Positions 1 to 8,261 of a stretch of 64,000 nucleotides of DNA are shown one piece after another. The translations under genes were made by a program, and so were the position numbers. How positions within the stretch are numbered: position 1 is the stretch's first letter; every line of letters starts with the position of its first letter. This DNA comes from JAWXCB01 sp034440455 (lineage in GTDB: Bacteria > Bacteroidota > Bacteroidia > Chitinophagales > CAIOSU01): NCBI GenBank assembly GCA_034440455.1, contig JAWXCB010000062.1, positions 6,053-70,052 of the forward strand, written 5' to 3'. The notes beneath the pieces are model-generated. The model ran no database searches and was not told where the DNA came from. It worked only from the letters and a program-made list of their open reading frames with translations.

Positions 1-384
1 TTCTGCCCATGGGATAGCCACTCTGTTTTCAGATGGAAAATACTCGTAGCCCATCGTCATTTTTTTACCTACGTCCATTTGGAGAAATACAATCAACACA
101 AAGTAGAGGGAGAAATGAATGACACGGAACATGGCGAGGTTCAGTGGCGACATCGGCTCAAATAAAAAGTTTTTTGCCGACTGAAGCCTGCTTGTTGTTT
201 TTATTCCCCACAGTAAAAACAGAAAAAAAAGCAAAATCGCGACCCAACTGCGGGTGAGCCAGATTTGTACAAGGGGGCGTACGAGCAGGTATTCATTAAA
301 AAATAACAGCAGAAAAAAATAAACAGCGGGCAGCAATACGAGCAGCAACACGCTGATGCGAAAAGGGAGTTTCGCTGTATTCAT
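1..384 (-). CDS. HTTM-like integral membrane protein, N-terminal part (runs off the window)
   Basis: The gene starts with the ATG at 384 and is still open at position 1, so only the first 128 residues are visible. There are three hydrophobic stretches, around residues 9-30, 36-58 and 83-104. The segment SPLNLAMFRVIHFSLYF resembles the start of HTTM (horizontally transferred transmembrane, vitamin-K-carboxylase-like) proteins, which begin with a similar proline/phenylalanine/arginine pattern. The assignment is tentative because the catalytic part lies outside the window. It sits 87 bp downstream of the gldAFG-DUF4340 run and on the same strand, so it could share its transcript. Confidence 0.6.
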   Translation of the reverse strand, partial: MNTAKLPFRISVLLLVLLPAVYFFLLLFFNEYLLVRPLVQIWLTRSWVAILLFFLFLLWGIKTTSRLQSAKNFLFEPMSPLNLAMFRVIHFSLYFVLIVFLQMDVGKKMTMGYEYFPSENRVAIPWAE

Positions 385-471
385 AGATCGAAAAGATACG
401 TCAAGTTAGCCAAGGTGCCGGAAGGAAATTTCTATTGAGCAGCGTTTTCAAAACGCTTACCGACAATCGTT

Positions 472-1503
472 TTACCTCTGCAAATAGAAATCGCTGTGCT
501 TCCTAAAGATTTTTCCGAACACGAAGTTCTGGATGATGACGAAATCTTTTTCGTCATTAATCACTGCGTAGAATTTATCAATATCATACGGAAGATGTTT
601 CCCTTCTCTGTCGAATTGCGATTTGCTGCGCTTGTTCAGCGGCATGTAGAAAACGGTCATTTGCTTTGAATTGCCGTTGCGGTCGGTCGCCATTACGGTA
701 GCGTAGGGCATCTCATTCGTGATGGAATCTTTTTTTGGATTGCCATTGTCATACATTTCTGCATTCAAAAAATCGAATGACGACAAATACTTCACTACGC
801 CTTCTTTATAGATTTTGTCTGAAACCGCGCTTGTATAATTTGCGGGCTGCGTGATAATAAAGGAGTCGGCATTCACCGCAACAAGATTGAAGGAAAACTG
901 CTGCTGCATGGGATATTGTACGGAAACCTGCGCAATGTCATCCATCTCATAATCGAAGATTCCCGTATCACGCCATTCTATTTCTTCAGTGAAGTAGCGC
1001 ACATCGAGCAACCCGGTGAATCCGGGAATATGCATCACATAAATTTTTTCGGCAGGCGCACCATTCAATTCCATCCGCATGAAGGTGCCCTTGCTGTCTT
1101 GCGTTGCGCCTCCAACGTAGTAAACTTTAAATGGCTTGTCCTCATCCTTGTGATACAACTCCACACGCACTGATTTTGCTGCAAGCTCGTTTGCTGCGTT
1201 TTTGGTTGCCGCTTTTGACACAGGATATTCAACGCGAATCTTTTTCAGCGTTTCCAGCAACACATCCATCTTAGGCTGCATCACTTTATACTTCCCGTTG
1301 ATTTTCCAATGGTCGGCTTCCCTGCGCAAATCGGCTTTCGCGTTTTTATTCGAAAGCACAATTCTTTCAACCACGGCAACATCTTCCACCGCAAATTCCT
1401 GGTCAGACGAAATTTTAATTTCTTCTTTCTTTTGATTCAGAATAAAAAACACAACGGCTGCCACAACAGCGAGCGCAAGCAAGTAGAGTAGATTTTTTTT
1501 CAT
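472..1503 (-). CDS. DUF4340 domain protein, membrane-anchored, coupled to gldG
   Basis: The protein has 343 residues from the ATG at 1503. That start is chosen because it forms an ATGA overlap with the gldG stop, whereas the longer reading frame reaches well into gldG. A single N-terminal transmembrane segment (about residues 4-22) is followed by a soluble domain with the DUF4340 layout, including the early LSNKNAKADLRREADHWKIN strand-rich segment. DUF4340 genes commonly lie directly after GldG-type auxiliary subunits of ABC-2 transporters. Translational coupling here suggests it works with the same complex at the inner membrane, facing the periplasm. Its biochemical role is not known. Confidence 0.85.
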   Translation of the reverse strand: MKKNLLYLLALAVVAAVVFFILNQKKEEIKISSDQEFAVEDVAVVERIVLSNKNAKADLRREADHWKINGKYKVMQPKMDVLLETLKKIRVEYPVSKAATKNAANELAAKSVRVELYHKDEDKPFKVYYVGGATQDSKGTFMRMELNGAPAEKIYVMHIPGFTGLLDVRYFTEEIEWRDTGIFDYEMDDIAQVSVQYPMQQQFSFNLVAVNADSFIITQPANYTSAVSDKIYKEGVVKYLSSFDFLNAEMYDNGNPKKDSITNEMPYATVMATDRNGNSKQMTVFYMPLNKRSKSQFDREGKHLPYDIDKFYAVINDEKDFVIIQNFVFGKIFRKHSDFYLQR

Positions 1504-3200
1504 CGTGAGTAGCGTCTTTTTCGAATCCAATTAAATATAATGCCGAAAAAAGCAATCACAAACAGCGGCACAGCCACATTGATTAATTGCCACTTTGCTG
1601 CTTCGGCTTTCACTTTCGTGTTATCGAGCAAGCGCAGCCGTACTTCTTTGTTCCTAGTTTCAATCAACTTAATATCGTCCACGAGATATTCGATGCAGTT
1701 CAACAGGAAATCCTTATTCGCAAATGTTTGTTCCGTGTAGGGATAAAAACCAAGCGGATAAACTGAACCGGTTTTGCTCACATCATTTTTAATTACATCG
1801 CCATCAGATAGCACAATCATCTTTGAAAAGATGCTTTGTTCCAGAAATGGTTGTTCGAGCGAATCAAGCGCTTGCGCAAACGAACTTGCCACGCGGTTTT
1901 TAAACACCGACTCAAACTTTCCTTCGAGCAACGCGCCCAGCAACAGATTTTTTTGCTGAAACGTATTTTGGTCAGGAGGTTCCTTTAACATAGAAAAATG
2001 CAACCGCACCGGTGAAAGCAATGCTTTACTATACTGCGAAGAATGCAGCAGCGGAGTTTTTGAAACGCTTGCTGAATCTTTTCCCACTAAATCAATCGTG
2101 CCTGCAAAACGAAATGCAACTGCATCAAGATTGCGCACGATTGCATGTTCATTGTTAGAAACAACGAGCGGATAATAATACCAAGGTCTCAGTTCCATTT
2201 GCGGTTGGTCACCTAACATTCCAACAACCAGTGGAATTTGATTACATTGTAGATCTTGCACTAGATCGTAATTCAATCTAACGCCATATTTAAAAAGCTG
2301 GTCTTCCAAATTGAGATTGCGCGGCTGTGAAAAGTAAACGGGCTTGCCCTGTAAGCTATCCATCTCAGCATCCATCGCATCAACAAGCCACAACACGCTG
2401 CCGCCATTCATGATGAATTGGTCAATCTTAAATTTCTCCTGCTCGCGAAACGGAAGTGTAGGTTTTGCAACAATCAGCACATTGGCAGTTTGCGGAATAA
2501 ATTGCTGCGTGAGGTTGATGGTGTCAACTGAATATTGCAATCCCTGCAAAGTCTTTACAAAGTCGGTGATGTTTCTGTCGGGCAACTCGCCTTGCCCGCG
2601 CGTGAACAAAATGCGCGGGCGGTTGCGCTGCGTGAGTTTTTTGATGCTGTTGGCGAATTTATATTCAAGTAATTCCACCGAGTTGTTCAACACTTGCTGC
2701 GGACCAAAGCCGATTTGATTTTCGAGCAACTGCACCGGCAATTCTCTGCCCTGATAGGTGAAAATGGCTCCGGGGAAAATAATTTTCTGCGAATATGCTT
2801 CCTCGCCTTTCACCTGCAAATTGGTTGGCATCAGCCCTTTTGCGTTAAGTTCTTTGTAAAGCGCGTTGCGCTCTTCCGCAGTTCCAAGCGAAGGATTGAT
2901 AAACACATACTCAATATTGTTGCCTGAATATGCTTTGAATTCATCCAGTGTTTCCTTTGCAGAATTTCTTAACCGCTTGAAGCCGGCAGGAAATTCGCCT
3001 TCGAGATAAATTTTCACATACACTTCATCATCGAGGCTGTTGAGCAACTGCTTCGTAGCGGTGGAAAGCGAGTAGCGTTTTTCTTTTGTGAGGTCAAAGC
3101 GCGCGTAATATTGATTGCCGATAAAATTCAACAGAAGCAGAATTGCAACTGCAACGATGAAGCGAAACAACGCCTGATATTTCAGCGACTTCCTTTTCAT
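1500..3200 (-). CDS. gldG: Gliding-associated ABC transporter auxiliary subunit GldG
   Basis: This 566-residue protein has an N-terminal membrane segment (about 11-31), a large periplasmic ABC_transp_aux-type domain, and a C-terminal membrane segment (about 538-560) followed by a basic tail (RKRRYSR). The segment RYSLSTATKQLLNSLDDEV soon after the first helix is typical of GldG. The gene begins one base after the gldF stop, and its own stop overlaps the start of the DUF4340 gene, so gldA-gldF-gldG-DUF4340 reads as one operon. In Flavobacterium johnsoniae GldA, GldF and GldG form an ABC transporter needed for gliding. The transported substrate is unknown, and the exact role here is inferred from that. 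Confidence 0.93.
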   Translation of the reverse strand: MKRKSLKYQALFRFIVAVAILLLLNFIGNQYYARFDLTKEKRYSLSTATKQLLNSLDDEVYVKIYLEGEFPAGFKRLRNSAKETLDEFKAYSGNNIEYVFINPSLGTAEERNALYKELNAKGLMPTNLQVKGEEAYSQKIIFPGAIFTYQGRELPVQLLENQIGFGPQQVLNNSVELLEYKFANSIKKLTQRNRPRILFTRGQGELPDRNITDFVKTLQGLQYSVDTINLTQQFIPQTANVLIVAKPTLPFREQEKFKIDQFIMNGGSVLWLVDAMDAEMDSLQGKPVYFSQPRNLNLEDQLFKYGVRLNYDLVQDLQCNQIPLVVGMLGDQPQMELRPWYYYPLVVSNNEHAIVRNLDAVAFRFAGTIDLVGKDSASVSKTPLLHSSQYSKALLSPVRLHFSMLKEPPDQNTFQQKNLLLGALLEGKFESVFKNRVASSFAQALDSLEQPFLEQSIFSKMIVLSDGDVIKNDVSKTGSVYPLGFYPYTEQTFANKDFLLNCIEYLVDDIKLIETRNKEVRLRLLDNTKVKAEAAKWQLINVAVPLFVIAFFGIIFNWIRKRRYSR

Positions 3201-3201
3201 G

Positions 3202-3933
3202 CTACCATTTGCGGCTTTGTAGGGAAAGATGCGTGAGCAAGAGGAAAATCACATTGAACGAGCCGAAGTAAATCAAATCACGCGTGTCGAGCACACCTTT
3301 GCTCACGGATGCATAATGCGCGTTGATGCCGATAGACTCAACGAGGTCATCTGTTTTTGCATAAAACAAATCGAGCTTGCTCAAAAAATCGAATGCCATG
3401 TAAAAAAAGAAACACAGGAACACCGCAAGCACGAATGCCACAATCTGGTTGTTCGTAATCGAAGATGAAAAAATTCCAACGGAAACAAATGCAGAGCCGA
3501 GCAACAGCAAACCGATATAAGAGCCATACGTAGCGCCCGAGTCAATATTTCCAATGGGCGAACCGAGTTGATAGATGGAGATGTAATAAATGATTGTTGG
3601 CAAAAGCGAGAACAGTACCATCGTGAGCGCTGCAAAATATTTTCCAAGAATAATTCCTGATTCTTTGAGTGGGCGCGTGGAGAGCAATTCAAACGTACCG
3701 CTGCTCAACTCTTCAGAAAACATACGCATTGTGATTGCGGGAATCAAAAACAAAAACACCCATGGCGCTGTGGTGAACAGACCATCCAATGTAGCATATC
3801 CATATTCAAGCACACTCGTGTCGGGAAAAATCCAAACGAAAAGCCCAACTACAAGCAGGAATACAATCAAGGCAAGATAGCCGATGACGGAGCTGAAGAA
3901 AGCGTTGAGTTCTTTAAGGTAAATGGCAACCAA
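3202..3933 (-). CDS. gldF: Gliding-associated ABC transporter permease GldF
   Basis: The protein has 243 residues and about six membrane-spanning segments of the ABC-2 permease type. It includes the conserved region TMRMFSEELSSGTFELLSTRP, which in this family lies near the coupling to the ATPase. The only plausible start in frame is a TTG at 3933; a stop lies eight codons upstream and there is no nearby ATG. It begins 14 bp after the gldA stop and ends one base before gldG, which supports one operon. It should form the membrane channel of the GldAFG complex. Confidence 0.92.
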   Translation of the reverse strand: MVAIYLKELNAFFSSVIGYLALIVFLLVVGLFVWIFPDTSVLEYGYATLDGLFTTAPWVFLFLIPAITMRMFSEELSSGTFELLSTRPLKESGIILGKYFAALTMVLFSLLPTIIYYISIYQLGSPIGNIDSGATYGSYIGLLLLGSAFVSVGIFSSSITNNQIVAFVLAVFLCFFFYMAFDFLSKLDLFYAKTDDLVESIGINAHYASVSKGVLDTRDLIYFGSFNVIFLLLTHLSLQSRKW

Positions 3934-3938
3934 GGTAA

Positions 3939-3969
3939 GTTTGAAGTTTAAGGTTTAAAGTTTGAAGTT
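3939..3969. repeat. Short direct repeat across the gldA stop codon
   Basis: The 10-bp word GTTTGAAGTT occurs at 3939-3948 and again at 3960-3969, separated by a related AAGGTTTAA unit. The repeat forms the last codons and stop of gldA and the gap to gldF. It looks like slippage-type low-complexity DNA. The last residues of GldA (SNFKP) therefore come from repeat sequence and may vary among relatives. Confidence 0.6.
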
Positions 3970-4868
3970 GTTAAGGACTTAAATACTTCCTCAAGGGATG
4001 ACTCCTCCACTTTCAGTGTGAGCAGCGTCAGGTTATTTTCTTTCGCATAGCGTGAAATTTCTTCGCGTAAATCGGTTTTGCCTTCCGCAAAGAGCATCCA
4101 TTCTTTTCTTTCCTGCTTCGCGCTTTTCACGCCTTTAATTTTTTGCAAACTCTCTGCTGATACATTTTCTTTAAACTCCACGCACACTGCAACGCTGCCT
4201 TTCGCGCGTTGCTGCAAATTATCAGTCGTATCATCTGCCACAAGTTTTCCTTTGCTGATGATAATCACACGGTCGCAAATTGCCTCCACTTCCTGCATGA
4301 TGTGGGTGGAGAGGATCACCGTTTTTTCTTTTCCCAGCGATTGAATCAACGCTCTGATTTCCAAAAGCTGGTTGGGGTCAAGTCCTGCTGTCGGCTCATC
4401 AAGAATCAACACTTCCGGGTTGTGCAGCATCGCCTGCGCAATACCGACTCTTTGTTTATAGCCTTTTGAAAGCTGCCCGATTTTTTTTTTCGATTCGGGA
4501 GAAAGTCCCGTCACTTCGAGCATCTCACTGATTCTTGATTTTGACTCGTTACCCAACTTGTGTACACGCGCAACGAATTCCAAATACTCGCGCACATACA
4601 TATCATAATAGAGCGGGTTGTTTTCCGGCAAATATCCAATGCGCTTTTTCACTTCCAGCGGCTGTTGCTGCATATCATGCCCGCATACGGTAACTGTTCC
4701 TTCACTCTGCGGAATGAAACCCGTAATGATTTTCATTGTGGTTGATTTCCCTGCGCCATTGGGTCCTAAAAAGCCAAGCACTTCACCCTTCTGCGCCTGA
4801 AACGAAATATCGTCAACCGCGCGTTGCGAGCCATAAAGTTTGGTGAGGTGGGAGATTTGGACGGACAT
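3948..4868 (-). CDS. gldA: Gliding-associated ABC transporter ATPase GldA
   Basis: This 306-residue ATP-binding subunit has Walker A at residues 35-43 (GPNGAGKST), an ABC signature near 135 (LSKGYKQ), Walker B with the catalytic glutamate (LILDEP) near 155, and the switch histidine in ILSTHIMQEVE. The C-terminal domain of about 90 residues is of the DUF4162 type seen in GldA and other ABC-2 ATPases. It is the first gene of the operon with gldF, gldG and the DUF4340 gene. It should power the complex on the cytoplasmic side. Confidence 0.93.
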   Translation of the reverse strand: MSVQISHLTKLYGSQRAVDDISFQAQKGEVLGFLGPNGAGKSTTMKIITGFIPQSEGTVTVCGHDMQQQPLEVKKRIGYLPENNPLYYDMYVREYLEFVARVHKLGNESKSRISEMLEVTGLSPESKKKIGQLSKGYKQRVGIAQAMLHNPEVLILDEPTAGLDPNQLLEIRALIQSLGKEKTVILSTHIMQEVEAICDRVIIISKGKLVADDTTDNLQQRAKGSVAVCVEFKENVSAESLQKIKGVKSAKQERKEWMLFAEGKTDLREEISRYAKENNLTLLTLKVEESSLEEVFKSLTTSNFKP

Positions 4869-4884
4869 TCAATTTAAAGCACGC

Positions 4885-4892
4885 CAAAAATA
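4885..4892 (-). promoter_or_regulatory. Putative -7 box for the gldA operon
   Basis: On the minus strand the sequence reads TATTTTTG, a full match to the Bacteroidota -7 consensus TAnnTTTG, 16 nt before the gldA ATG. No clear TTG at -33 is visible, so this is a partial promoter call. Confidence 0.4.
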
Positions 4893-4987
4893 AGAAAGTG
4901 GAAAGCGATTAATCACCCAGCTTACCCTGCATTAAATTATAAAATCGGGCTTGAGCCGATTACTTTAACGAAAAACGATTTGCGGTA

Positions 4988-5932
4988 TCACAGACCGGGC
5001 ATATAACGATTATGACCGCCTTCAGCATTTGCTGACTGAGTTTCAACTTCGGCAACTGGTTTATAGGCATACGCAGACTCGTGCTGCACAATTCTATTTA
5101 CTGATGTTGCCGCCTCAGACAAGATTTTATTCTTGCTTTGGTAAGCAACGCGCTTCGTCAGCTTCGGATGCGTAGATAATTTTTCCGCCAGCCACGACCA
5201 AAATCCTGCTTCTGTTTCATTTTGCTCGATGAATGCGCGCACATTTACTTTTTTATACAGCTTCTTTCCTGATGCGAGCAACACCAAGCCGTTTATCGTT
5301 CCTTTCGGACTTACTGCCGCACCGATATTATCGCACGTATATTCACAGGCGCGTGAATATGCCATGCCGAGGAATGGGATAAACATAGCGGGAAACAGCA
5401 GCAACCGCTTCGAGAGGTGTTTGCGTTTGATATGTCCCAACTCATGTGCTATCACAAATTCAACGCTATCACGATTGCTCTCGTAGGCTTCTTCCAAGAT
5501 GTCGGAATAAATCACGATGTAATCCGTTCCGAGAAAACGGGTGGCGAAGGCATTCAGCAATCCGCCTTGCTGTAGCAAATACACATCAGGAATTGATTCC
5601 ATTTCAAGTTGCTGCGCCTGCTTCACAACACTGTTAAAAATATCGGGAAATTGTTCTTCGGTTATTTTCACCGCGTTGCCTTTTAAATATCCAATCAAAA
5701 TGCCCCAATGGAGCATAATGAAAGACACAATCAGTACAATATAAAAAACAATAGGTATCATCACCCACATGCTCATTTTACTGATGCTAATGATAATTGC
5801 GCCAAAGATAACGGCATACATGATTAAGCTGAAAATAAGCATGGTGCTGAAATAGAGTTTCTCTTTTGGATGAATTTGATAACTGACTCTGTTTGTCATA
5901 AAAAATTTGTTTGCAGGTTTTAAAACCTCCAT
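4988..5932 (-). CDS. M48 family membrane zinc metallopeptidase
   Basis: With the ATG at 5932 the protein has 314 residues; a TTG seven codons upstream is a less likely start. Two hydrophobic segments (about 31-50 and 55-80) precede the catalytic domain. The zinc site is HELGH at residues 163-167, and a downstream glutamate in the SRACEYTCD segment (about residue 197) is the likely third ligand, as in M48 (HtpX/Ste24-type) peptidases. These enzymes degrade or process membrane proteins. The C-terminal 50 residues are polar and not conserved-looking. The gene stands alone between the gld operon and the PhyH-like gene. Confidence 0.88.
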   Translation of the reverse strand: MEVLKPANKFFMTNRVSYQIHPKEKLYFSTMLIFSLIMYAVIFGAIIISISKMSMWVMIPIVFYIVLIVSFIMLHWGILIGYLKGNAVKITEEQFPDIFNSVVKQAQQLEMESIPDVYLLQQGGLLNAFATRFLGTDYIVIYSDILEEAYESNRDSVEFVIAHELGHIKRKHLSKRLLLFPAMFIPFLGMAYSRACEYTCDNIGAAVSPKGTINGLVLLASGKKLYKKVNVRAFIEQNETEAGFWSWLAEKLSTHPKLTKRVAYQSKNKILSEAATSVNRIVQHESAYAYKPVAEVETQSANAEGGHNRYMPGL

Positions 5933-5994
5933 GAAAGTATTAAAATATTCCAAAGATTCCTAACGATATACAAAAAAAGGAGGAGAGCAGCGGC

Positions 5995-6873
5995 TTAGAG
6001 AGCCATTTCCTTCACTGCCGGGAAATTCGGGTTTCGTCCCGCCATTCTGCGCGCGAATTCCTGGGGAGAGAATACTTTGAATTCGTAATCAAATGTTTTT
6101 ACCCACTGTAGTCCGGCAGGCTCTTCGTGACAGTTGAAGCGGAAGAAGAACGTCTTATCGCAATGATACATGCGCACCTGCTTCTGCTCTGTCACAAAAT
6201 CATAGAAAAAATACACCGGAGGAACTTCTTTCGGTACACAAATAACTTGCAGCGCGGTGCGCGTTTTGCCCGACAAGTTTGGAAACGACCAATGTACCAT
6301 GCTGTCATCAAGTACAGCAACCTGCCCGGCTTTCATCACCAGCGGCTCAAAATATTGATGAATCAACTGGTCGTGCATGTCGGCAAACACATCGCCCATG
6401 TTTGGCGGGCGCACCCCATCAAACATATCCTGACTGCCGCGCAACACACCCACCGTTCCGTTATGTTTATCTACATCCATTAAGGGTATCCATACCGAAA
6501 CCGATTTATGCTCCGGCTCTTGTGAAAAAGAAGGGTTTTGATGAATGGGAACCGAACCGCTGAATTCGGGGCTTTTCTCAAAAATATTGATGAGCAGGGG
6601 CGTGTAGTTATTCAGCAGCGTGTCCATTTTAACCCCGATAAACTTCTGCACCCTGTCGAAGATGCGGCTTTTGTAAGCGTAGCCATTATTGAAAGTGCTT
6701 AACAAATATGGCGTGTCAATATGCACATCCCGCAGGTTGTGATTATCGTTTTCGCTGCGCGCAATTGTTATTAATTCGGCTATTTCCCCGAGTAAAAGAA
6801 AAGTTCTGCTCACAGCTACGCCATCCTTCCGAAGGTCGCTGTTTAGCGCGGGGTCATTTAGTATAGCTCGCAT
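5995..6873 (-). CDS. PhyH-like Fe(II)/2-oxoglutarate oxygenase with an altered metal site
   Basis: The 292-residue protein has the double-stranded beta-helix pattern of the phytanoyl-CoA dioxygenase family, with segments SVSVWIPLMDVDKHNGTVG and VPIHQNPSF. The expected iron-binding triad is HxD...H. Here the residues are H111, N113 and H194, so the acidic ligand is replaced by asparagine (codon AAC). R206 in TRTALQV fits the 2-oxoglutarate-binding arginine. Family members hydroxylate small molecules or lipids; the substrate here is unknown, and activity may be changed or lost. It is followed on the opposite strand by an IS30 remnant. Confidence 0.75.
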   Translation of the reverse strand: MRAILNDPALNSDLRKDGVAVSRTFLLLGEIAELITIARSENDNHNLRDVHIDTPYLLSTFNNGYAYKSRIFDRVQKFIGVKMDTLLNNYTPLLINIFEKSPEFSGSVPIHQNPSFSQEPEHKSVSVWIPLMDVDKHNGTVGVLRGSQDMFDGVRPPNMGDVFADMHDQLIHQYFEPLVMKAGQVAVLDDSMVHWSFPNLSGKTRTALQVICVPKEVPPVYFFYDFVTEQKQVRMYHCDKTFFFRFNCHEEPAGLQWVKTFDYEFKVFSPQEFARRMAGRNPNFPAVKEMAL

Positions 6874-6893
6874 TTCGTAATTTTTTTTATTCC

Positions 6894-7139
6894 ATGAAAT
6901 CAGCGCACGACAATGCTCCGCGCGCCTTGAAGGATAGTGAGCGCGGAACCAATGAAAACTACAATAGGCTGCTCAGGCAATATTTCCCGAAAAAAACTTC
7001 CTTTGAACATCTCACCGAAGAAGACTTGAAAGCGGTGCAAGACAAACTCAACCACCGAGAAAGAAAACGATTAGGCTATCTGTCGCCTATTCAATATCTT
7101 CATTCCCTTTTACTCACCAAAGTTGCATTTGCAACTTGA
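6894..7139 (+). pseudogene. IS30-family transposase, C-terminal remnant
   Basis: The frame encodes the end of an IS30 transposase: ERGTNENYNRLLRQYFPK, then a segment ending KLNHRERKRLGYLSP, and the typical ending KVAFAT. About 270 N-terminal codons, including the DDE residues D and D, are absent. The first 15 or so residues (MKSAHDNAPRALKDS) do not look like IS30, so the break lies near 6935. It cannot be an active transposase. Confidence 0.85.
7120..7137. repeat. Palindrome at the right end of the IS30 remnant
   Basis: AAGTTGCA-TT-TGCAACTT is a perfect 8-bp inverted repeat with a 2-bp centre that overlaps the transposase stop. Its position suggests that it includes the terminal repeat of the insertion sequence. 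The left end is missing. Confidence 0.5.
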
Positions 7140-7362
7140 ATGTTGCGATGAATTAGTAAGCATTCTCAGAGAATACGAAATCTCATGTTGTTCCATCTTT
7201 TCTGATAAATATGAATTTCAATTTTGCGGACAAAAATTCTGTATCCCTAACAAGCCATTTTTCTATGAAGATGATATTTGCAAATTGCCGGAAAAGTGCA
7301 ATATTGGTCTTAATGACATTGAATATTTAATAGGAAGGAATCGAATGTATGGCTATGTTTGA
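7123..7362 (+). pseudogene. Possible truncated gene at the IS30 junction
   Basis: An open frame enters from the end of the IS30 remnant without its own ATG and runs to a TGA at 7360-7362. The encoded sequence is rich in Cys, Glu and aromatic residues (for example CCSIFSDKYEFQFCGQKF) and looks like plausible protein, but I do not recognise a family. It may be the C-terminal part of a gene cut by the insertion. The following 214 bp to 7576 show no gene. Confidence 0.3.
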
Positions 7363-7576
7363 TTTTACTTATTCCTGCTTTTGTTCTCTATATTCCTAAT
7401 AGCTGGCGCGCGAGTTGCCCAAATATAATTCCCAAACCTCCTAAGTCATGCGCTACTAAAGATACCGTTACGAAAACGAAGTCAGTACGCGCCCACCAAT
7501 CCTAAATAAATTGCTGCCCCTCTTGCACCGATTTTTTATTTCAAACTTCCGTAGCTTTACCTAAACGATTCTTGTT

Positions 7577-7786
7577 ATGCTTGCTGCGAACAAACTGACT
7601 CAAATGCAATTGGAACTGCTGAAAAGTTTCAGGCATGTCACTGACGAAAAACAGTTGCAGGAAGTGAAGTCGTTGCTCAATTTTTATTTCCGCAAAAAAT
7701 TAGACGCTGCCATCGGCAAGGAAGAAGAAGCCCGCAACTACACCGCAGCCATTTATAAAGAATGGCTGAGTAAATCTTCCAAGTAA
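7577..7786 (+). CDS. Putative antitoxin of a PIN-type toxin-antitoxin pair
   Basis: This small 69-residue protein is mostly charged and helical (for example TDEKQLQEVKSLLNFYFRKKLDA and KEEEARNYTAAIYKEWL). It lies 11 bp upstream of a PIN-domain gene on the same strand, the usual antitoxin-toxin arrangement. Its size and position support an antitoxin role, while no specific DNA-binding fold is evident from sequence. A TAGCTTTA word about 25 bp upstream could be a weak -7 box. Confidence 0.7.
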   Translation: MLAANKLTQMQLELLKSFRHVTDEKQLQEVKSLLNFYFRKKLDAAIGKEEEARNYTAAIYKEWLSKSSK

Positions 7787-7797
7787 CTCCCCGCTCA

Positions 7798-8193
7798 GTG
7801 ACTGTCGTTTTAGACACCAATTACTTCATCAGTTGCATCGGGAAGAAATCGCCTTACAGAAATGTATTTGATGCCTTCCTTGAACAGCAATACACATTAT
7901 GTGTTTCATCCGAAATGCTTTTAGAGTATGAAGAAAAGTTTTCAGAATTCTGGGGCACGGAAGTAACGCACAACCTGCTTGGAGTTCTGCTGACAGCAGA
8001 AAACACTTCATTCTATGCGATTTACTATAACTTCCATCTTGTAGAAGGCGACACTGACGACAACAAGTTTTCCGACACCTACCTTTCGGCAGCAGCAGAC
8101 CTCCTCGTAACTAACGACCGGCAACTTTTAGCATTGCGTAACAATGATTTCCCACCCATCAGCGCTATAACCTTAGAACAGTTTCTGAACTAA
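7798..8193 (+). CDS. PIN-domain toxin (putative ribonuclease)
   Basis: The 131-residue protein starts at a GTG (VLDTN motif immediately after it). PIN-fold acidic residues are visible: Asp in VVLDTN near the N-terminus, Glu in MLLEYEE, Asp in GDTDDNKF, and Asp in LLVTNDRQL near the C-terminus. These are the usual metal-binding positions of VapC-like and COG1569 PIN nucleases, which cleave RNA. It follows the putative antitoxin by 11 bp and should be translated from the same transcript. Confidence 0.82.
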   Translation: MTVVLDTNYFISCIGKKSPYRNVFDAFLEQQYTLCVSSEMLLEYEEKFSEFWGTEVTHNLLGVLLTAENTSFYAIYYNFHLVEGDTDDNKFSDTYLSAAADLLVTNDRQLLALRNNDFPPISAITLEQFLN

Positions 8194-8248
8194 TCGAAAA
8201 CGGACAACTATAAACCGTTCCCTACCCTTCACAATTTAAGATACTCTT

Positions 8249-8256
8249 TATCTTTG
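8249..8256 (+). promoter_or_regulatory. -7 box (TATCTTTG) just before glycyl-tRNA synthetase
   Basis: TATCTTTG matches TAnnTTTG and ends only 5 nt before the ATG at 8262. If this is the active promoter, transcription would begin at or next to the start codon, giving a leaderless or nearly leaderless mRNA. No good TTG is seen at -33. Confidence 0.5.
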
Positions 8257-8261
8257 CCGCC

